Shown: in pieces, positions 1 to 10,564 of the stretch
Numbering within the stretch: position 1 is the stretch's first letter
How the letters are laid out: every line of letters begins with the position of its first letter
Origin: Orientallactaga sibirica
Taxonomy: Eukaryota; Chordata; Mammalia; Rodentia; Dipodidae
NCBI GenBank assembly: GCA_036365145.1
Contig: JAEOAD010000004.1
Location: 55,054,001-55,118,000, forward strand
Reading direction: 5' to 3'
Length of the DNA stretch: 64,000 nt
Program-made: the position numbers and the translations under genes
The notes under the pieces: model-generated
Told to the model about the DNA's origin: nothing
Databases searched by the model: none
The model's input: only the letters and a program-made list of their open reading frames with translations

Positions 1-355
1 ATTAATGCCATAGGACTTTCTTAATCAAATCAAGCTGACAATCAAAAGTAACCATCACAAATACAGCAGCTTGTGTTTAGCTCATAGCACCAAGTCTATA
101 AATCTTACCCATTTTCATGTTACACAATTAAGTCAGAGAATAATGAGTACTGTATTTTTCTAAATCAAGGCAAGGTTCTGTGGAAGCACCTTACTAGGAC
201 AAGTCTTCTTAAAGGACATGTTACCTGTCTCCTGAATGTCTACTAAGACCAAAGGGAACCAAATTCTTGACAAGGGAGAATATTGTGCTTGAAGATTCTG
301 AAGCAAAGGCAAGATTGCATTTCAGTTATTGGAAATTAAGTTAGCTTAAGATGGG

Positions 356-620
356 CTTGGTGTCTGTAACCACAGCACCTAGGGGGTGGAAATATAAAGT
401 TCAAGGCTAACCTCAGTTGTTGCTGAATTTGAGGCAGGCCTGTGCTTCATGAAACCCTGTGTTAAAAAGAAAAGAAAAGAAAAGAAAAGAAAAGAAAAGA
501 AAAGAAAAGAAAAGAAAGAAAGAAAGAAAGGAAAGGGAAAAAGAAAAGAAAAGAAAAGAAAAGAAAAGGGGTCTGAAAGGAGATGAAAAAGTGAGAAAAA
601 GAAAAAGAAACTTGTAAAGG
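356..620 (+). repeat. Degenerate B1/ID-like SINE with (AAAAG)n tail
   Basis: Weak B1-like text (cacagcacctaggggg, then gaggcaggcctg and gaaaccctgtgttaaaaa) ends in a long AAAAG/GAAA pentanucleotide tract at about 468-580. The A-rich tract is clear; the SINE assignment is tentative. Confidence 0.45.
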
Positions 621-712
621 GGTCTGGCCCAGGTTCAATGATTGAAACCCTTACTTGTAAAGCCAGGCAGGCATTTGAAACCCATGTAAAGCCAGGCAGG
701 CATTCTTTGGCA

Positions 713-752
<40 letters not shown>
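713..752. repeat. (CA)n microsatellite
   Basis: About 19 CA units. A short direct repeat lies just upstream: the phrase gtaaagccaggcaggcatt occurs at about 657 and again at about 686. Confidence 0.95.
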
Positions 753-754
<2 letters not shown>

Positions 755-2528
755 GACAAGAGGAAGGAAATAAAAAGAAAATGTGAGGAGAGGAGAGGAA
801 AAGAAAGGAAAAGCAAAAGAAAAGTATCTTCATGTAGGTGGTGAGGGATGGTGAGGAAAGTTATGCAGAGAGATCCTAGAAAGATCATTAGATAAGGGTA
901 TGGATTCTATTTTGCAGTAGAGGAAAACACAAGTTTAAAGCAAGAAAGTAGCAAAGGCTGCCCTGGAGAGCAATGGCAAGATAGCAGGCCAGTCAAAGAG
1001 GCTAGATATAATGTGGGCTGGAAGAAAGGAACAGTTAAGCGAAGGTAAAGTATAGAGGCTTTAACAGAGAGGTACTAAGGAGACTGACCTGCATAGAGGA
1101 GAGAATCTATGAATGACAACTTCTGGGTTTCTGGCTCACTCAATGTTGTGAGTAGTTGTTTCTCCAAGGGGAGCATTATAGGAACAGATCACATTTGTTG
1201 AGCGAGAGGTTTGCACAGAACAAATAGGCCTCTGAGTGACCCAAGAGAGGACCCTGAGGAGCTTGGAATCTAGAGAAGAGCTACATGGGGAAGCCATCAG
1301 CACATAAAGATCTTTGAAGACTTGGGAACAGCTGAGATGACTCCAGTATCCTATCATTACATCTCCATAACTCTGGGAATTAGGTTACAGAATAAAAGAG
1401 CCAAGGGCAAATAGTAGCTGCATGGCAAAGCCAGGCCTGCCTGATTGTAAAGTCTTCACTCTTTATTGATTGCTGCCTTCCAGGTGGCATGGTGAGCTGT
1501 TGACAGAGGCAGCTGTTGCTTGGTTGCCAGCTTCAGGGGCATTCACTGCAATAAGTGGTGGTGGTTCTAAAAATACAAACATTAATAAACTTTGGCTGCC
1601 ACACTCAGAGCAAGAGAAGATAGACAGGAAATACACAGACCATTTCAATAAAATATGCTCAGGGCAGAGAAAAAAGTATGTGCAGGGTATATTTGGCCCC
1701 ACGTTTAATAATCAGGAAGGACCTCCTAGTCTCAACAGTGCTGATAAAATGCATATGTCACTCCCATCTACCTTCCCTCAAGTTGGGCTATCAGAATAGA
1801 TGAAGTGTGATTGTGCAGGAAAGGAGGAAGATGTTGAGTCTATTGCCTAAGAGGACTGGTTTATAGGACATATTACATATGTGGATCCTTCGCATATGAA
1901 AGACATTGAAAAAAGAGTTAGCAAGACATGAGAGGGAAATAAAAAGAAAAGAACTTTCAAGAGGGAGCCAGGAAGACCACCACACTCCAAACAGCCCCCA
2001 TGGGTTACTGTGACCTCCTGGATTACTGATTTCTTTCCTCAGATTCCCCTTCAATCCTGAGAGAACAATGAAGCCCAGTTATTTCTGAGATTTGGTCTTG
2101 GATTTTTCTAGCTAACCTGGGGTGGATCAAGAGTTCTAACCTCGCTTGTAAACTGTGATCCTGGTAAACATCCCGACTCACCTTGATAGTTCCCACCCAC
2201 TGCCTGCAGTAGTAAATGTTCAGTAAGTACAAGTTATTGGCCACCCTCTCCTGGTGTCATTTTCCATTTATCTGCCAATATAACAATGTTAATATTATGG
2301 TGTGTATGACAGAATACTTAAATATAGAGACAGAAACACTTCTAATGAAATCTTCAAAAATAAGCACTTGAGCACAGATAGATTTTTTTTATGAGCCCTA
2401 TCAATAATATACATTTAACAAGCTCAGTAACAGGATCTTTGTGTAAATGATCCTTTTAAAAGTAATTGTCTATGTGTTTTAGCATTAGTCTGCATTCCCA
2501 AGCATCTCTGAATAAAATGGTTGGCTGT

Positions 2529-2733
2529 GGGCTGGAGAGACAGCTTAGTGCATAAGGTACTTGCCTGTGAAGCCTAAGGTCCCAGGTTCAATTTCCCAGT
2601 ACCCATGTAAGCCAGATGCACATGGTGGCACATGCATATGGAGTTCATTTGCAGTGGCTAGAGGCCTTGGCATGCCCATTGTCTCTCAATCTTCTCTCTC
2701 TCTTTCATAAATAACTAAATAAAAATTTAAAAG
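2529..2733 (+). repeat. tRNA-derived SINE (lineage-typical family)
   Basis: Starts with gggctggagagacagcttag, contains a pol III B-box-like ccaggttcaatttccc, then the 'gccagatgcacatggtggca' body and a CT-rich tail followed by an A-rich end. This is the most abundant SINE type in the window. Confidence 0.85.
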
Positions 2734-2917
2734 TGTGGCTGATAAAGAATGAGATGTCATGTTAGTGCAGCTTTCAGGATGACTTAAGGAAATAGAAGGC
2801 AGTGAATGGGTTATTCTTGCTGTAGAAACATTGAGTAGGGAAATTGGAGAGGGAATATCAACAGAATTTTAAAATGTATGAGACCATCAGTGGCTGCCTC
2901 CTCATTTTTCACTGTGG

Positions 2918-2950
<33 letters not shown>
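2918..2950. repeat. Poly(A) tract
   Basis: About 33 consecutive A, probably the tail of a decayed retroposon whose body I cannot identify. Confidence 0.9.
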
Positions 2951-2951
<1 letters not shown>

Positions 2952-4792
2952 AGACCACCCAGAGGCAAAAAAGTAAAGCTCACTTTTTAACAGCTTGGGA
3001 GTCATCTACCACTGCAGTGGACTTAATAGACAGACACTTAAAGGCAAACAGCAAACAGGGAGTTTAAAGTTTATAGCACAGATGAGGAAGGCTCCAGGGA
3101 TGCTATCATTGGAGCCTTGGGACATAAAGAAACACGAGGTAGGCTAGCCAGAAACAGAGCATCTGATAAGACTGACACGAGGAGCATATGGATGTTCTCA
3201 GGTAGAACCTGAGCTGGAGGCACGGGTAAAGATAAGGATGCTGTGAGTCATTGATCAGTACCTGGTTATTCTGGGAAGATTACACAAAAAGGTTGTGAGT
3301 CAGAGTCTCATGTCAGATTTGATCTTACTATTGCTTGTGAACATATTCAGTCTCTCAGCATTAATATTTCAGAGTTGTGTATTTATGTCATATACTAAAG
3401 CAAGCACTCCAGAATATTATATTTTGCTTATCAGGAGTTAATTGGTGTTTTCTTGTTGGAATCATGTGTGCCTGTAGAGCTTCAATTCTAAATGAGGGCA
3501 ATGCTAGACTCAGGATAAAGCTTAGTTCTTAAGGGCAAAAGAGATCTTAAAATAGCCACATATGAATATATATTCATATATTTGTTTGTATTTGTATTTT
3601 ATGCTATGTGTATTTACTACAATTCTACAAAACAGAATGACAGACTTATTTTTTTACTCTGGTCTACTTATCATTATGAATTCATTTTGTTATCGTTATT
3701 CATAAAAGAATATACATCAAAAACAAGAGAGCCTCTTATATATGACTTTCTGACCTTGTGATTACGTGCTACAAGCAGTCAAATGACCCCTCACTTGGTA
3801 AAGACTGGTTTTTAATTTAGTTTGGACCCTGTCCCCAGTGCTGTTTTACTACTCTTTGCTATTTCTTTCCTTAAATCATAGAAACCACAGCTCAGTCCTA
3901 CTACCTTAGCCTTAGCCACAATCCCTGTCTGGTAAACATCCACCGCCCGCCACACTTCCCCCACATGTTTACGGCCAGGACATCAGGCAGGAGGAGATGT
4001 CATCATAGCTCCAGCCTCACTTTGTGAGAAGGAAGCTCTGAGGATTTAGTCCATCTTTTCATAAAATCATATAATTATCTCAAGGCAGAAGCTGAAATAA
4101 GCAAGTTCTTTAAATTAAACACACACACATACACACTCTTCAAAGGATGTCATCAACAGAAGGGCGCAAAAGTCTCCTGAGCCTCTGGCTGGTGGAAGAA
4201 GGATTTACTGAGCACTTGATGCAAGAAGAATGTTTTAGTTAGTGTTACTAATGATTGGGGAAAGAAAAACACAATGACCATAGCTGGGGAATAGTTAGTG
4301 ATGCATGCTACCAAGTATAAATAAGCATGATTAGAATTCTTTTACAAATAAGCTACACAAAGAGATCCCTGCCCAATTAATTTTGCAAAATTCAGAAGTT
4401 ATTGACTGTCATACTCTGGAATGCTACAAGTCATGAAAAAGGTAAAGTAGTTGGTAAATTTCTAAGGATCCCCTCAGCTTTCTTGGTAAAGATTTTTACA
4501 CAGGTGAGTCCTTGGACATGAAACTTCTTTTCCTATGTGAAACTCCATAAAACCAGAACTGACTATTGTCTATCTAGAGTTATTACAAATGGGTCCAACC
4601 TGAAGAACAGGGACGGTGGCTGTCCTGAGTGTGGTTGGTAGAGAAAAAGAGAAAAGACAACAGAAGCAGGTGGAATGAACAGTGAAGGAAGCATGGAATT
4701 TGATCTGAAAGCTTAAAGAAGGTCAGATGTGGAATGTGACTGGGGACAGCAGAAAGTCATTCCACAGAGGTAGAGTCCCTAGCTTAGGCAGA

Positions 4793-5372
4793 TGATGTTG
4801 GACATTGGTAAAAATGGGCTGGGACCATGAGGAAGCTGGCCTGGGCTGCTGGACATGGCCCGGGAACTTGGGCTGTGGGGGTTGCAGCTGGCCTTATCAT
4901 TGGGAACCCACCCTGGTGATGGTGACTGGCCCTCCCTGCCCTCGGGCAAGGTTGTAGTGTGCCGTCATTGCCCAGAGTGGGCAGAACTGGTGAGGCCTTC
5001 TCCCCTTTGATCCCCAAAGCATCTAACTATTCCACAGACAGGCTTTGCCCGCCCACCACTGTTCCTGACCTTGTGGCTAGCTGCCCAAGAGACCCTTATG
5101 TGGCTGAAGTCACGTAGCTTTTCCTGCCACTATCTCCCTTGCACTTCTGCCTTTCAACCAATTAGATAGCAACCCATAAACTATGTATCAAATCACCATA
5201 TAGTCTGTATGTGCCTTCTCAACCTTTCTAAAGTGTTTATAAACCCACTCCCCTGTTGAATAAACAAGAGCAGGCTATCCATCACACTGCCTCCCGGGTG
5301 GTTCCTTGCCCGTCGCACTCACCCGCTGCTCCAGGACCCTGCTTGCCCCCAACTCCTCCTGCACCCGGGACA
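4793..5372 (+). repeat. Candidate LTR (ERVK-like) with adjoining primer-site remnant
   Basis: The 3' half has LTR hallmarks: tataaaccc near 5238, an AATAAA polyadenylation signal near 5259, a C-rich tail, and an end in cccgggaca. Directly after it, ttggtggccaacaatcccc resembles a decayed tRNA-Lys primer-binding site. The left boundary is a guess, and no matching second LTR or internal coding sequence is seen. It could also be another LTR class. Confidence 0.4.
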
Positions 5373-5961
5373 TTGGTGGCCAACAATCCCCAGGAACAGC
5401 TAGGACCCACAAGAGGATAGGTGTTTCATGAACAAAAGAGGAAATGAATGCCTTCTGTCACCTTTGCTTCTGCTCCTCACCCTCCTTGCCCCCTCTTCTG
5501 GAGTGCTCCCCCTTCCCTCTGTCTACATGAGAGATCCTGTTGCCCCCAGAGTTCCAGTTCCCGCCCCAGGACTCGACAGAAAGATGTGACAATTAGCTTT
5601 CCTTCATATGCCACTTTATGTTTTACATTTATGCCATTGAGAATGACTGCAATGTTCCAGGTACTTTACTGAGCATGGAAAAATGGAGAATAGAGAAAGA
5701 TAAGGGAATTATTGAAGCATTTCCAATCTTCATAGTGAGACAGTTCAACAAGTACCAATGTGGATTTGGGCTAGGTATGTGGCTAGTTTTGTTTGGGGCT
5801 CCTGTCCATTTGCCATACTTCTTGTCCCAAGGTTATAGAATCACCTTAGGAACCAAACCCTAAACAGAGATAATACTGTGCTCTATTCAGGCTCATTTGC
5901 TTTCCATCTTCTGTTGAGCTCAGCCACAGAAAGGAATGTCATAGAAGAGAAGAGAAAGAGG

Positions 5962-6382
5962 ACCTGGGAAGATGGCTCAACAATTAACATGAGGGCCTGA
6001 GAGGGACTGAGCCTGCCTAAGTTTGATTTCCAAGCACCCATGTAAATAGTTAGTCATGTTCATGCATGTAACTCCAGTCCTGTGGTGAACAGAGACTGGA
6101 GAATCACTGGGGCTCACAAAAACAACTCCATGTATAAGGAGAGACTCGATTTCAAGGAAACATGAGGCCGAGCCATGGATAAAGGCCACCCAACATTCTC
6201 CTCTGGCTTCTGCATGCATGTAAACACGACACATACATCTGCACACACATGTGCACGTGCACACAACATGTCGCCCTACTATACACCCTGTGCCAAAAAA
6301 AAAGAAAGAAAAAAAGAAAGAAAGAAAGAAAGAAAGAAAGAAAAAGAAAAAGAAAAAGAAAAAGAAAAAGAAAAAGAAAAAG
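5962..6382 (+). repeat. B4-like SINE with GAAA/GAAAA tail
   Basis: The head reads gacctgggaagatggctcaa. The body has the B4-type order (cacccatgtaa, then gagactggagaatcactgggg and a CA/TG-rich acacatgtgcacgtgcacac section). It ends in a long A-rich GAAA-to-AAAAAG simple repeat (about 6294-6382). Confidence 0.6.
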
Positions 6383-6639
6383 ATGAGAATGACACTAAAG
6401 CAGTAACCCTATCTCCAAGACGTGGATTTTCCAAAAGAGTTGTCACCATAAACAGTTGCAAGCATACTGTGTACTCTGGGGGTCTGGCCTTTAATGAGGA
6501 TTCAATTATCATAACTATGGTAGTTCTCTGCACTATCACAAAAAATGTAGATGGACAGCATTCTAAATTGTGGATTGACTCAAGCAATTAGAAAACTTCA
6601 CAGTCTCAGTTTCCATAAGAACTCACAGTCTCTCAGTTG

Positions 6640-7020
6640 ATTTTCTAGTACTATAACTGAATATTGCAAACTGGGTAAATTCCACCAATAGAAATTTATT
6701 TAGCATCCAGTTTTGGACACCAGGGAATCCAAGACCAAGAGCACAATTGATGATGGCTTCCTTGTAGTATCACAACATGGTAGAGGGCAAAACATTGGGA
6801 GGGAGCTGCAGGGAAGGCAGCAGCACTTCCTCCCATCTCCTTTATAATTAACCCATCCTTGTCTACAGTAACTAACCCACTCCCACAGTAATAGTGTCAG
6901 TCCATTCAGGAGGGCAGGGCCCCGATGACCTAATCATCTCCTAGAGGTCTCATCTCTTGGTACTATCCTAATGCCAATTAAACTTCCACATGAATTGTGG
7001 AGAGAGCAGTCTAACCATAG
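6640..7020 (-). repeat. MaLR-like LTR fragment (tentative)
   Basis: Word order resembles a reversed MST/THE1-type MaLR LTR: 'gaaatttatttagc' early, a cccatctcctttataa block, then tgacctaatcatctcctagaggtc. Strongly decayed. Confidence 0.4.
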
Positions 7021-7287
7021 CCATCTCTCCACGGTTTGTCAGACCCAAACCAATCCAATGCCTGGTTAAAATCAATCTTTTTGAGAAAGGACCCTGAAAT
7101 ACTGTCATAGTACATACCTCAAACTTTCTCCCAAGTCTTCCTTAGAAGGACACATAAAATTTGGGAATGCCTTATGAAAGGAGATACACACAAGCCTACT
7201 TGGAATTATGAAATACTGACCCTAAGTTTATGTGAATTTCTATTGAGCAAAAAAAATAAATAAATAAAACCCAATATGATACAATGA

Positions 7288-7600
7288 TACATTGGTTCCC
7301 TATTACTGCTGCCACAAATTACCACAAATTGAGTGACTTTAAATACCACAAAGTTATTAGTGTATATTTTTGGAGGTTGGAAGTCTGAAATGGTATCTAC
7401 TCAGTTCAGCACATGATATCAAAAGTGCTCTATTCTTTCATAGGCTGGAAGAGATAATCTGTTTCTTTACCTTTTGCGGTTCCTAGAGATGATTGTGATC
7501 CTTGGCTCACTTATTGCTTAAGCTATGACACTAGATTAAGGGAGAGCGGCCTATGGGAAGCCGCTGGTACTATCCTCCCACACCTATATGGGAACTAAAA
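7288..7600. repeat. Ancient interspersed repeat fragment, class uncertain
   Basis: ctattactgctgccacaaat followed by gagtgactttaaataccaca and ggaggttggaagtctgaaa matches the general text of an old mammalian repeat I recognise but cannot name safely. Confidence 0.35.
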
Positions 7601-8609
7601 GGGTAGAGATTTGTACCTCTATCTAAAAAACCTCATCAATGCAGAGGTTTTATTATCTTGTTAATTAAGTAGACTGTGCAGCTTGTACAGAAATAACACT
7701 CAACATGGACAGTAGCAAAGTGTCAATCTCAGCTGCTGTTCCAGATGTGCTATTTTATTGGATCAAACAATGAGGTCATAGTATCTAGGACTAATAACTC
7801 ACAAAGTTTTTACTTGAGTCTAATTAATAAAGGAGATTTAAAGTAATTTGCATTTACTTGAAAGGGTCAGCAGCATCTTATCCCATCTTATTTCAGAGCC
7901 ATGTCAGTGTCTTGTTCTCAGCCTTATTCTAGTCTCTCAGGACCATGACCACCTCAGTATACCAGAGAATGTCCCACTGGTCCATGGCAGCACTGCCATT
8001 ACAATAAGTGGACCTGCTGGACAGTAAGATGCAATTACTTACATGATTTAGTATGGTCAATCTAGGCATATGGAAGAAGATAAAACTCATGAAAGTACTG
8101 CAAAATACATACCACCAACTAACTACACACTAGTTACCTACAATGAGTGGAGTTTTACCTGGTCTATCACATGATAAAGTTGAGCAAGTGCAGACACTTC
8201 CTATGATTAAGTGGAAATAGCAAGCATATATGTAAGATAAAAGCCCACCAGATTCCCAAGGCAAAGACAATCATAGGCATAGAGAACTTGGACTCCCCAA
8301 TGCCTTATTCCACTGTTCATATCTCTCCCTCAACATAGACCTGTAATCTTATGAGGAATTCCCTGTAACAGCGGAGGGAGAAGCATTACCATTTTGAAAG
8401 AAGAAAAGCTGGCACTGGCTATCAGATAATGGCTGGAATATCAAAGCCCTTTCCTGGAATGATCTGAAATATAGTAGGAAGGAAATTTTTCTGACAGAAT
8501 TTTGAGTAGTACAAGAGCTTTTCCAGTCCACATGGAAAAAGAGATGGTAGAATGTCTCTGTTGACTCATGAGCAGTGGGTAGCGTGTAGGCCAGCAGGAA
8601 ACTTAAGGA

Positions 8610-8611
<2 letters not shown>

Positions 8612-8646
<35 letters not shown>

Positions 8647-8660
8647 AAAAAAAAAAAAAA
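8612..8660. repeat. Poly(A) tract
   Basis: Near-uninterrupted A run with a single ttaaaa break; probably a retroposon tail. Confidence 0.9.
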
Positions 8661-9214
8661 CAGTGAAAGGCTAGTGACATGTAAAAGGGTGGCCCGTCAC
8701 AACATCTTGAAGTGGGCATAGTGTGTGAAAAAGATTTGTCTCATGGGATGTCCCAGAGAACAAGATGATCTGCCCTGTGGATGCTAACAGAGTCTCCAGG
8801 TGGCATGACATAGGCATATATGTAAAAGCCCAGGTTCCACTGGGTGGACCTCCATCACCTGAGTGGACTCAATGACCACTATTGCCTAGTAGATAAAGAA
8901 AGCAATGAGCCCTTGTTACACATTGTTTCCCGCAAGCCTTTTGAGGATGTCTCTCTTTACAGCTCCACCTCACAGGTTCCAGTAAATCTATCTGTTCAAC
9001 TTCCTCAGGTGCTGGGATGCAGGAATGGACGTGTGAGTGTCTTAGAAGACACAACAGAGAGGAATTTGTAGATATCACAGTCCACTTGCATGTCTAGATC
9101 AGCACCATGAAACTGATTTCTAAAGCAATGTATGTCTTACATTTGTGGAGCCTGGGAAGTTCAAGGTTGTGTGGCTCAGGTCTTGTAGCTGTGTCATGCA
9201 TTTTTATTTCAGGC

Positions 9215-9335
9215 TCCACAACTTTCTAGCTGAGTGACTTGGCCTAGTAACTGAACGTCCCTGGACACCTGCCTCCTCCCAGTACGATAAGCACAATACT
9301 TGCCAAGCTGAATGTAAGTTCCACGTAAGTGGTAG
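9215..9335 (+). repeat. MIR SINE
   Basis: Contains tagctgagtgacttggcctagtaactgaac-type text, which is the conserved MIR core (gtgaccttgggcaagtcacttaac in the family), followed by ccctggacacctgcctcctcc and gataagcacaatacttgcc. This old mammalian SINE lies about 400 bp upstream of the promoter. Confidence 0.6.
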
Positions 9336-9689
9336 TGTCGTTATTTTTGGTATCTTGATGAGCAGATACGCCTGCAAACTAAGTAGAAATTCCCTAGGGC
9401 AAGTAAATACTGATGATACTACGCCTGTGTCACTCAAAGCTGAACAATCACCTGTTCTCTCTGCCTCCAGATTGCAATAGATGCCCAGCCCATTCTCCCA
9501 CAGCATGACATACCTTCCACTAGCAAGAGACCCAGACCTGGGTTTTAGTTTCAGTAACCAGAAGGAAGCTGTGGGTCGGCCAAGCTCCATGTCCTCTCGG
9601 ACCTGGGTCCCTTCGCCTGTCTGAGGCAAGGCCACAGTGCCTAAATGCCAGTGTACAATGGCCCCTTGCAGCTAAGAAGGGACTACGGT

Positions 9690-9983
9690 GCCCAGACCTG
9701 CCAGCCTTGAATCTCCCCTGGCCACTCCCTGGCGGTCCCCGGGGCCCAGCGCGCCCGGCTGCTGCCCGCGGACGGACGGCGTTTTTATACGACGGGCTGG
9801 ACGCTCACTAATGTTTAACTTGGGCCGAAACTTGGCGGCGGGCGCCGGGTGACTCCGCGCAGAGCCTCGGCGCACCACGTCCCTCCGTGTCCGCCCGCTG
9901 CTCGCCGCCGCCGTGACTTCTGCCTGCGCTCGGGCTCCCGCTCGGGCTCCCGCTCCCGCTCCGGCTCCAAGGAGACTTCCACC
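9690..9983 (+). promoter_or_regulatory. DPP4 CpG-rich promoter and 5' UTR
   Basis: This stretch is strongly CpG-rich (the richness continues to about 10290) in an otherwise AT-rich window and runs into the DPP4 start codon. No canonical TATA box with an obvious start site is seen; tttttata at 9782 is only TATA-like. An HNF1-like site lies at 9807-9819. A 12-bp unit (tcgggctcccgc) is repeated in tandem at 9930-9953, followed by further cccgctcc steps. GC-rich, TATA-less promoters with HNF1 control are reported for mammalian DPP4. The transcription start cannot be fixed from sequence alone. Confidence 0.75.
9807..9819 (-). promoter_or_regulatory. HNF1-like binding site
   Basis: On the minus strand it reads GTTAAACATTAGT, matching most of the palindromic HNF1 consensus GTTAATNATTAAC. 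HNF1 factors are known activators of DPP4 in epithelia. The match is imperfect and its function is inferred. Confidence 0.45.
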
Positions 9984-9989
9984 ATGAAG
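9984..9989 (+). CDS. DPP4: DPP4 exon 1, coding part (Met-Lys)
   Basis: The start codon sits in ttccaccATGAAG, a good initiation context (A at -3), and is followed at once by the splice donor GTGAGTG at 9990. Only two residues, Met-Lys, are encoded. This matches the known DPP4 structure, in which exon 1 is mostly 5' UTR and coding resumes in exon 2 with Thr-Pro-Trp-Lys-Val. An upstream ATG at 9811 opens a 13-codon frame ending at 9852, which matters only if transcription starts upstream of it. Confidence 0.92.
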
Positions 9990-10479
9990 GTGAGTGCGCA
10001 GCCCCGGGGGTCCTGGGTAGGTCCTCGTCAACAAATGCTTCCCAAACGGTTGGTCGCCAACTGCGTAGAAGCACCCAAGGCAGCCCCGAGACGGAAGTCC
10101 CAGGACCAATCTAACAGGTGTAGGAAAGTTCGTGCTCAGCCCCTGGGTGTCTTGCCGGGTCTGGCCCTGAGCCCTGAAGGTCCGCGACAGCCACGCGGGA
10201 AAGCTCACACCGCACTTGGCTTCAGAGGGGCGTAGAGAAAACACAGGAGCGCGCTCAGGGGGCACGCGTTTAAGGGCGCCCGCCTTAGACAACTCCAATC
10301 CCTGCCAGCCTCTAAAAGGCTGGTGCATTTGCAGAGCCCACTGCCTCCAGAGCAGCTCAAGCCCCAGCCCTCTTCCCCAGACCCCCCTCCCACTCCACCC
10401 TACCCCACCCCACCCCACCCCACCCCAGCCTGGGGTCACGGGCTTCCTTCTAATTGGATCTGCTCTTCCTGGCCTGCAG
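9990..10479 (+). other. DPP4 intron 1
   Basis: 490 bp, GTGAGT donor and CTGCAG acceptor. It is GC-rich through its first 300 bases, continuing the CpG-rich promoter region, and carries a (CCCCA)n tract at about 10394-10426 near its 3' end. No gene is seen inside it. Confidence 0.85.
10385..10427. repeat. (CCCCA)n simple repeat
   Basis: CCCCAC/CCCTA pentamer tract about 50 bases before the exon 2 acceptor. It is C-rich on the sense strand and adjoins the polypyrimidine region of intron 1. Confidence 0.85.
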
Positions 10480-10564
10480 ACACCATGGAAGGTTCTCCTG
10501 GGACTGCTGGGCGCTGCCGCGCTTGTCACCATCATCACCGTGCCGGTGGTTCTGCTGAACAAAG
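10480..10564 (+). CDS. DPP4: DPP4 exon 2: cytoplasmic tail and signal anchor
   Basis: 85 bp between CTGCAG and GTAGAA. It encodes residues 3-30 plus one base of codon 31. It begins TPWKVLLGLLGAAALV and ends VVLLNK, which is the short cytoplasmic tail and the uncleaved type II signal anchor (hydrophobic residues about 7-28) that places DPP4 in the plasma membrane with its catalytic part outside. The sequence is nearly the same as the mammalian family. Exon length and phase (0 in, 1 out) agree with joining to exon 3 at 41049, across a 30.5-kb intron. Confidence 0.96.

Larger units (their letters stand above)
1..9689. other. Intergenic region upstream of DPP4
   Basis: I see no exon with coherent coding and splice signals here. 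The identifiable content is simple repeats, SINEs, a candidate LTR, MaLR-like fragments and one MIR, listed separately. Stretches 872-2528, 2960-4790, 5400-5960 and 7690-9210 show nothing I can name; open frames in them are short and unlike known proteins. In other mammals the gene upstream of DPP4 is GCG (established synteny); none of its coding sequence is recognisable in these 9.7 kb. Confidence 0.7.

Noticed and set aside
379..888. Long open frames over AAAAG and CA repeats (also at 6175-6591 and 15539-15799)
   Set aside because: The frames are made of simple repeats (Phe/Ser/Leu, His/Thr or Lys/Glu runs) and are not genes.
2529..2600. tRNA-like A-box/B-box heads of SINEs as tRNA genes
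   Set aside because: They are followed by SINE bodies and A-rich tails, are decayed and cannot fold into a full cloverleaf, so they are SINEs rather than tRNA genes.
8844..9071. 75-codon plus-strand frame
   Set aside because: It has no known motif and no conserved context. I considered a decayed retroviral or LINE fragment but could not support it.
9204..9635. 143-codon minus-strand open frame upstream of the promoter
   Set aside because: It overlaps an MIR on the opposite strand and has no recognisable motif or splice signals.
1..9689. Possible exon of the neighbouring gene GCG
   Set aside because: Expected from synteny upstream of DPP4, but no glucagon-like peptide or matching exon was found in any frame I read.
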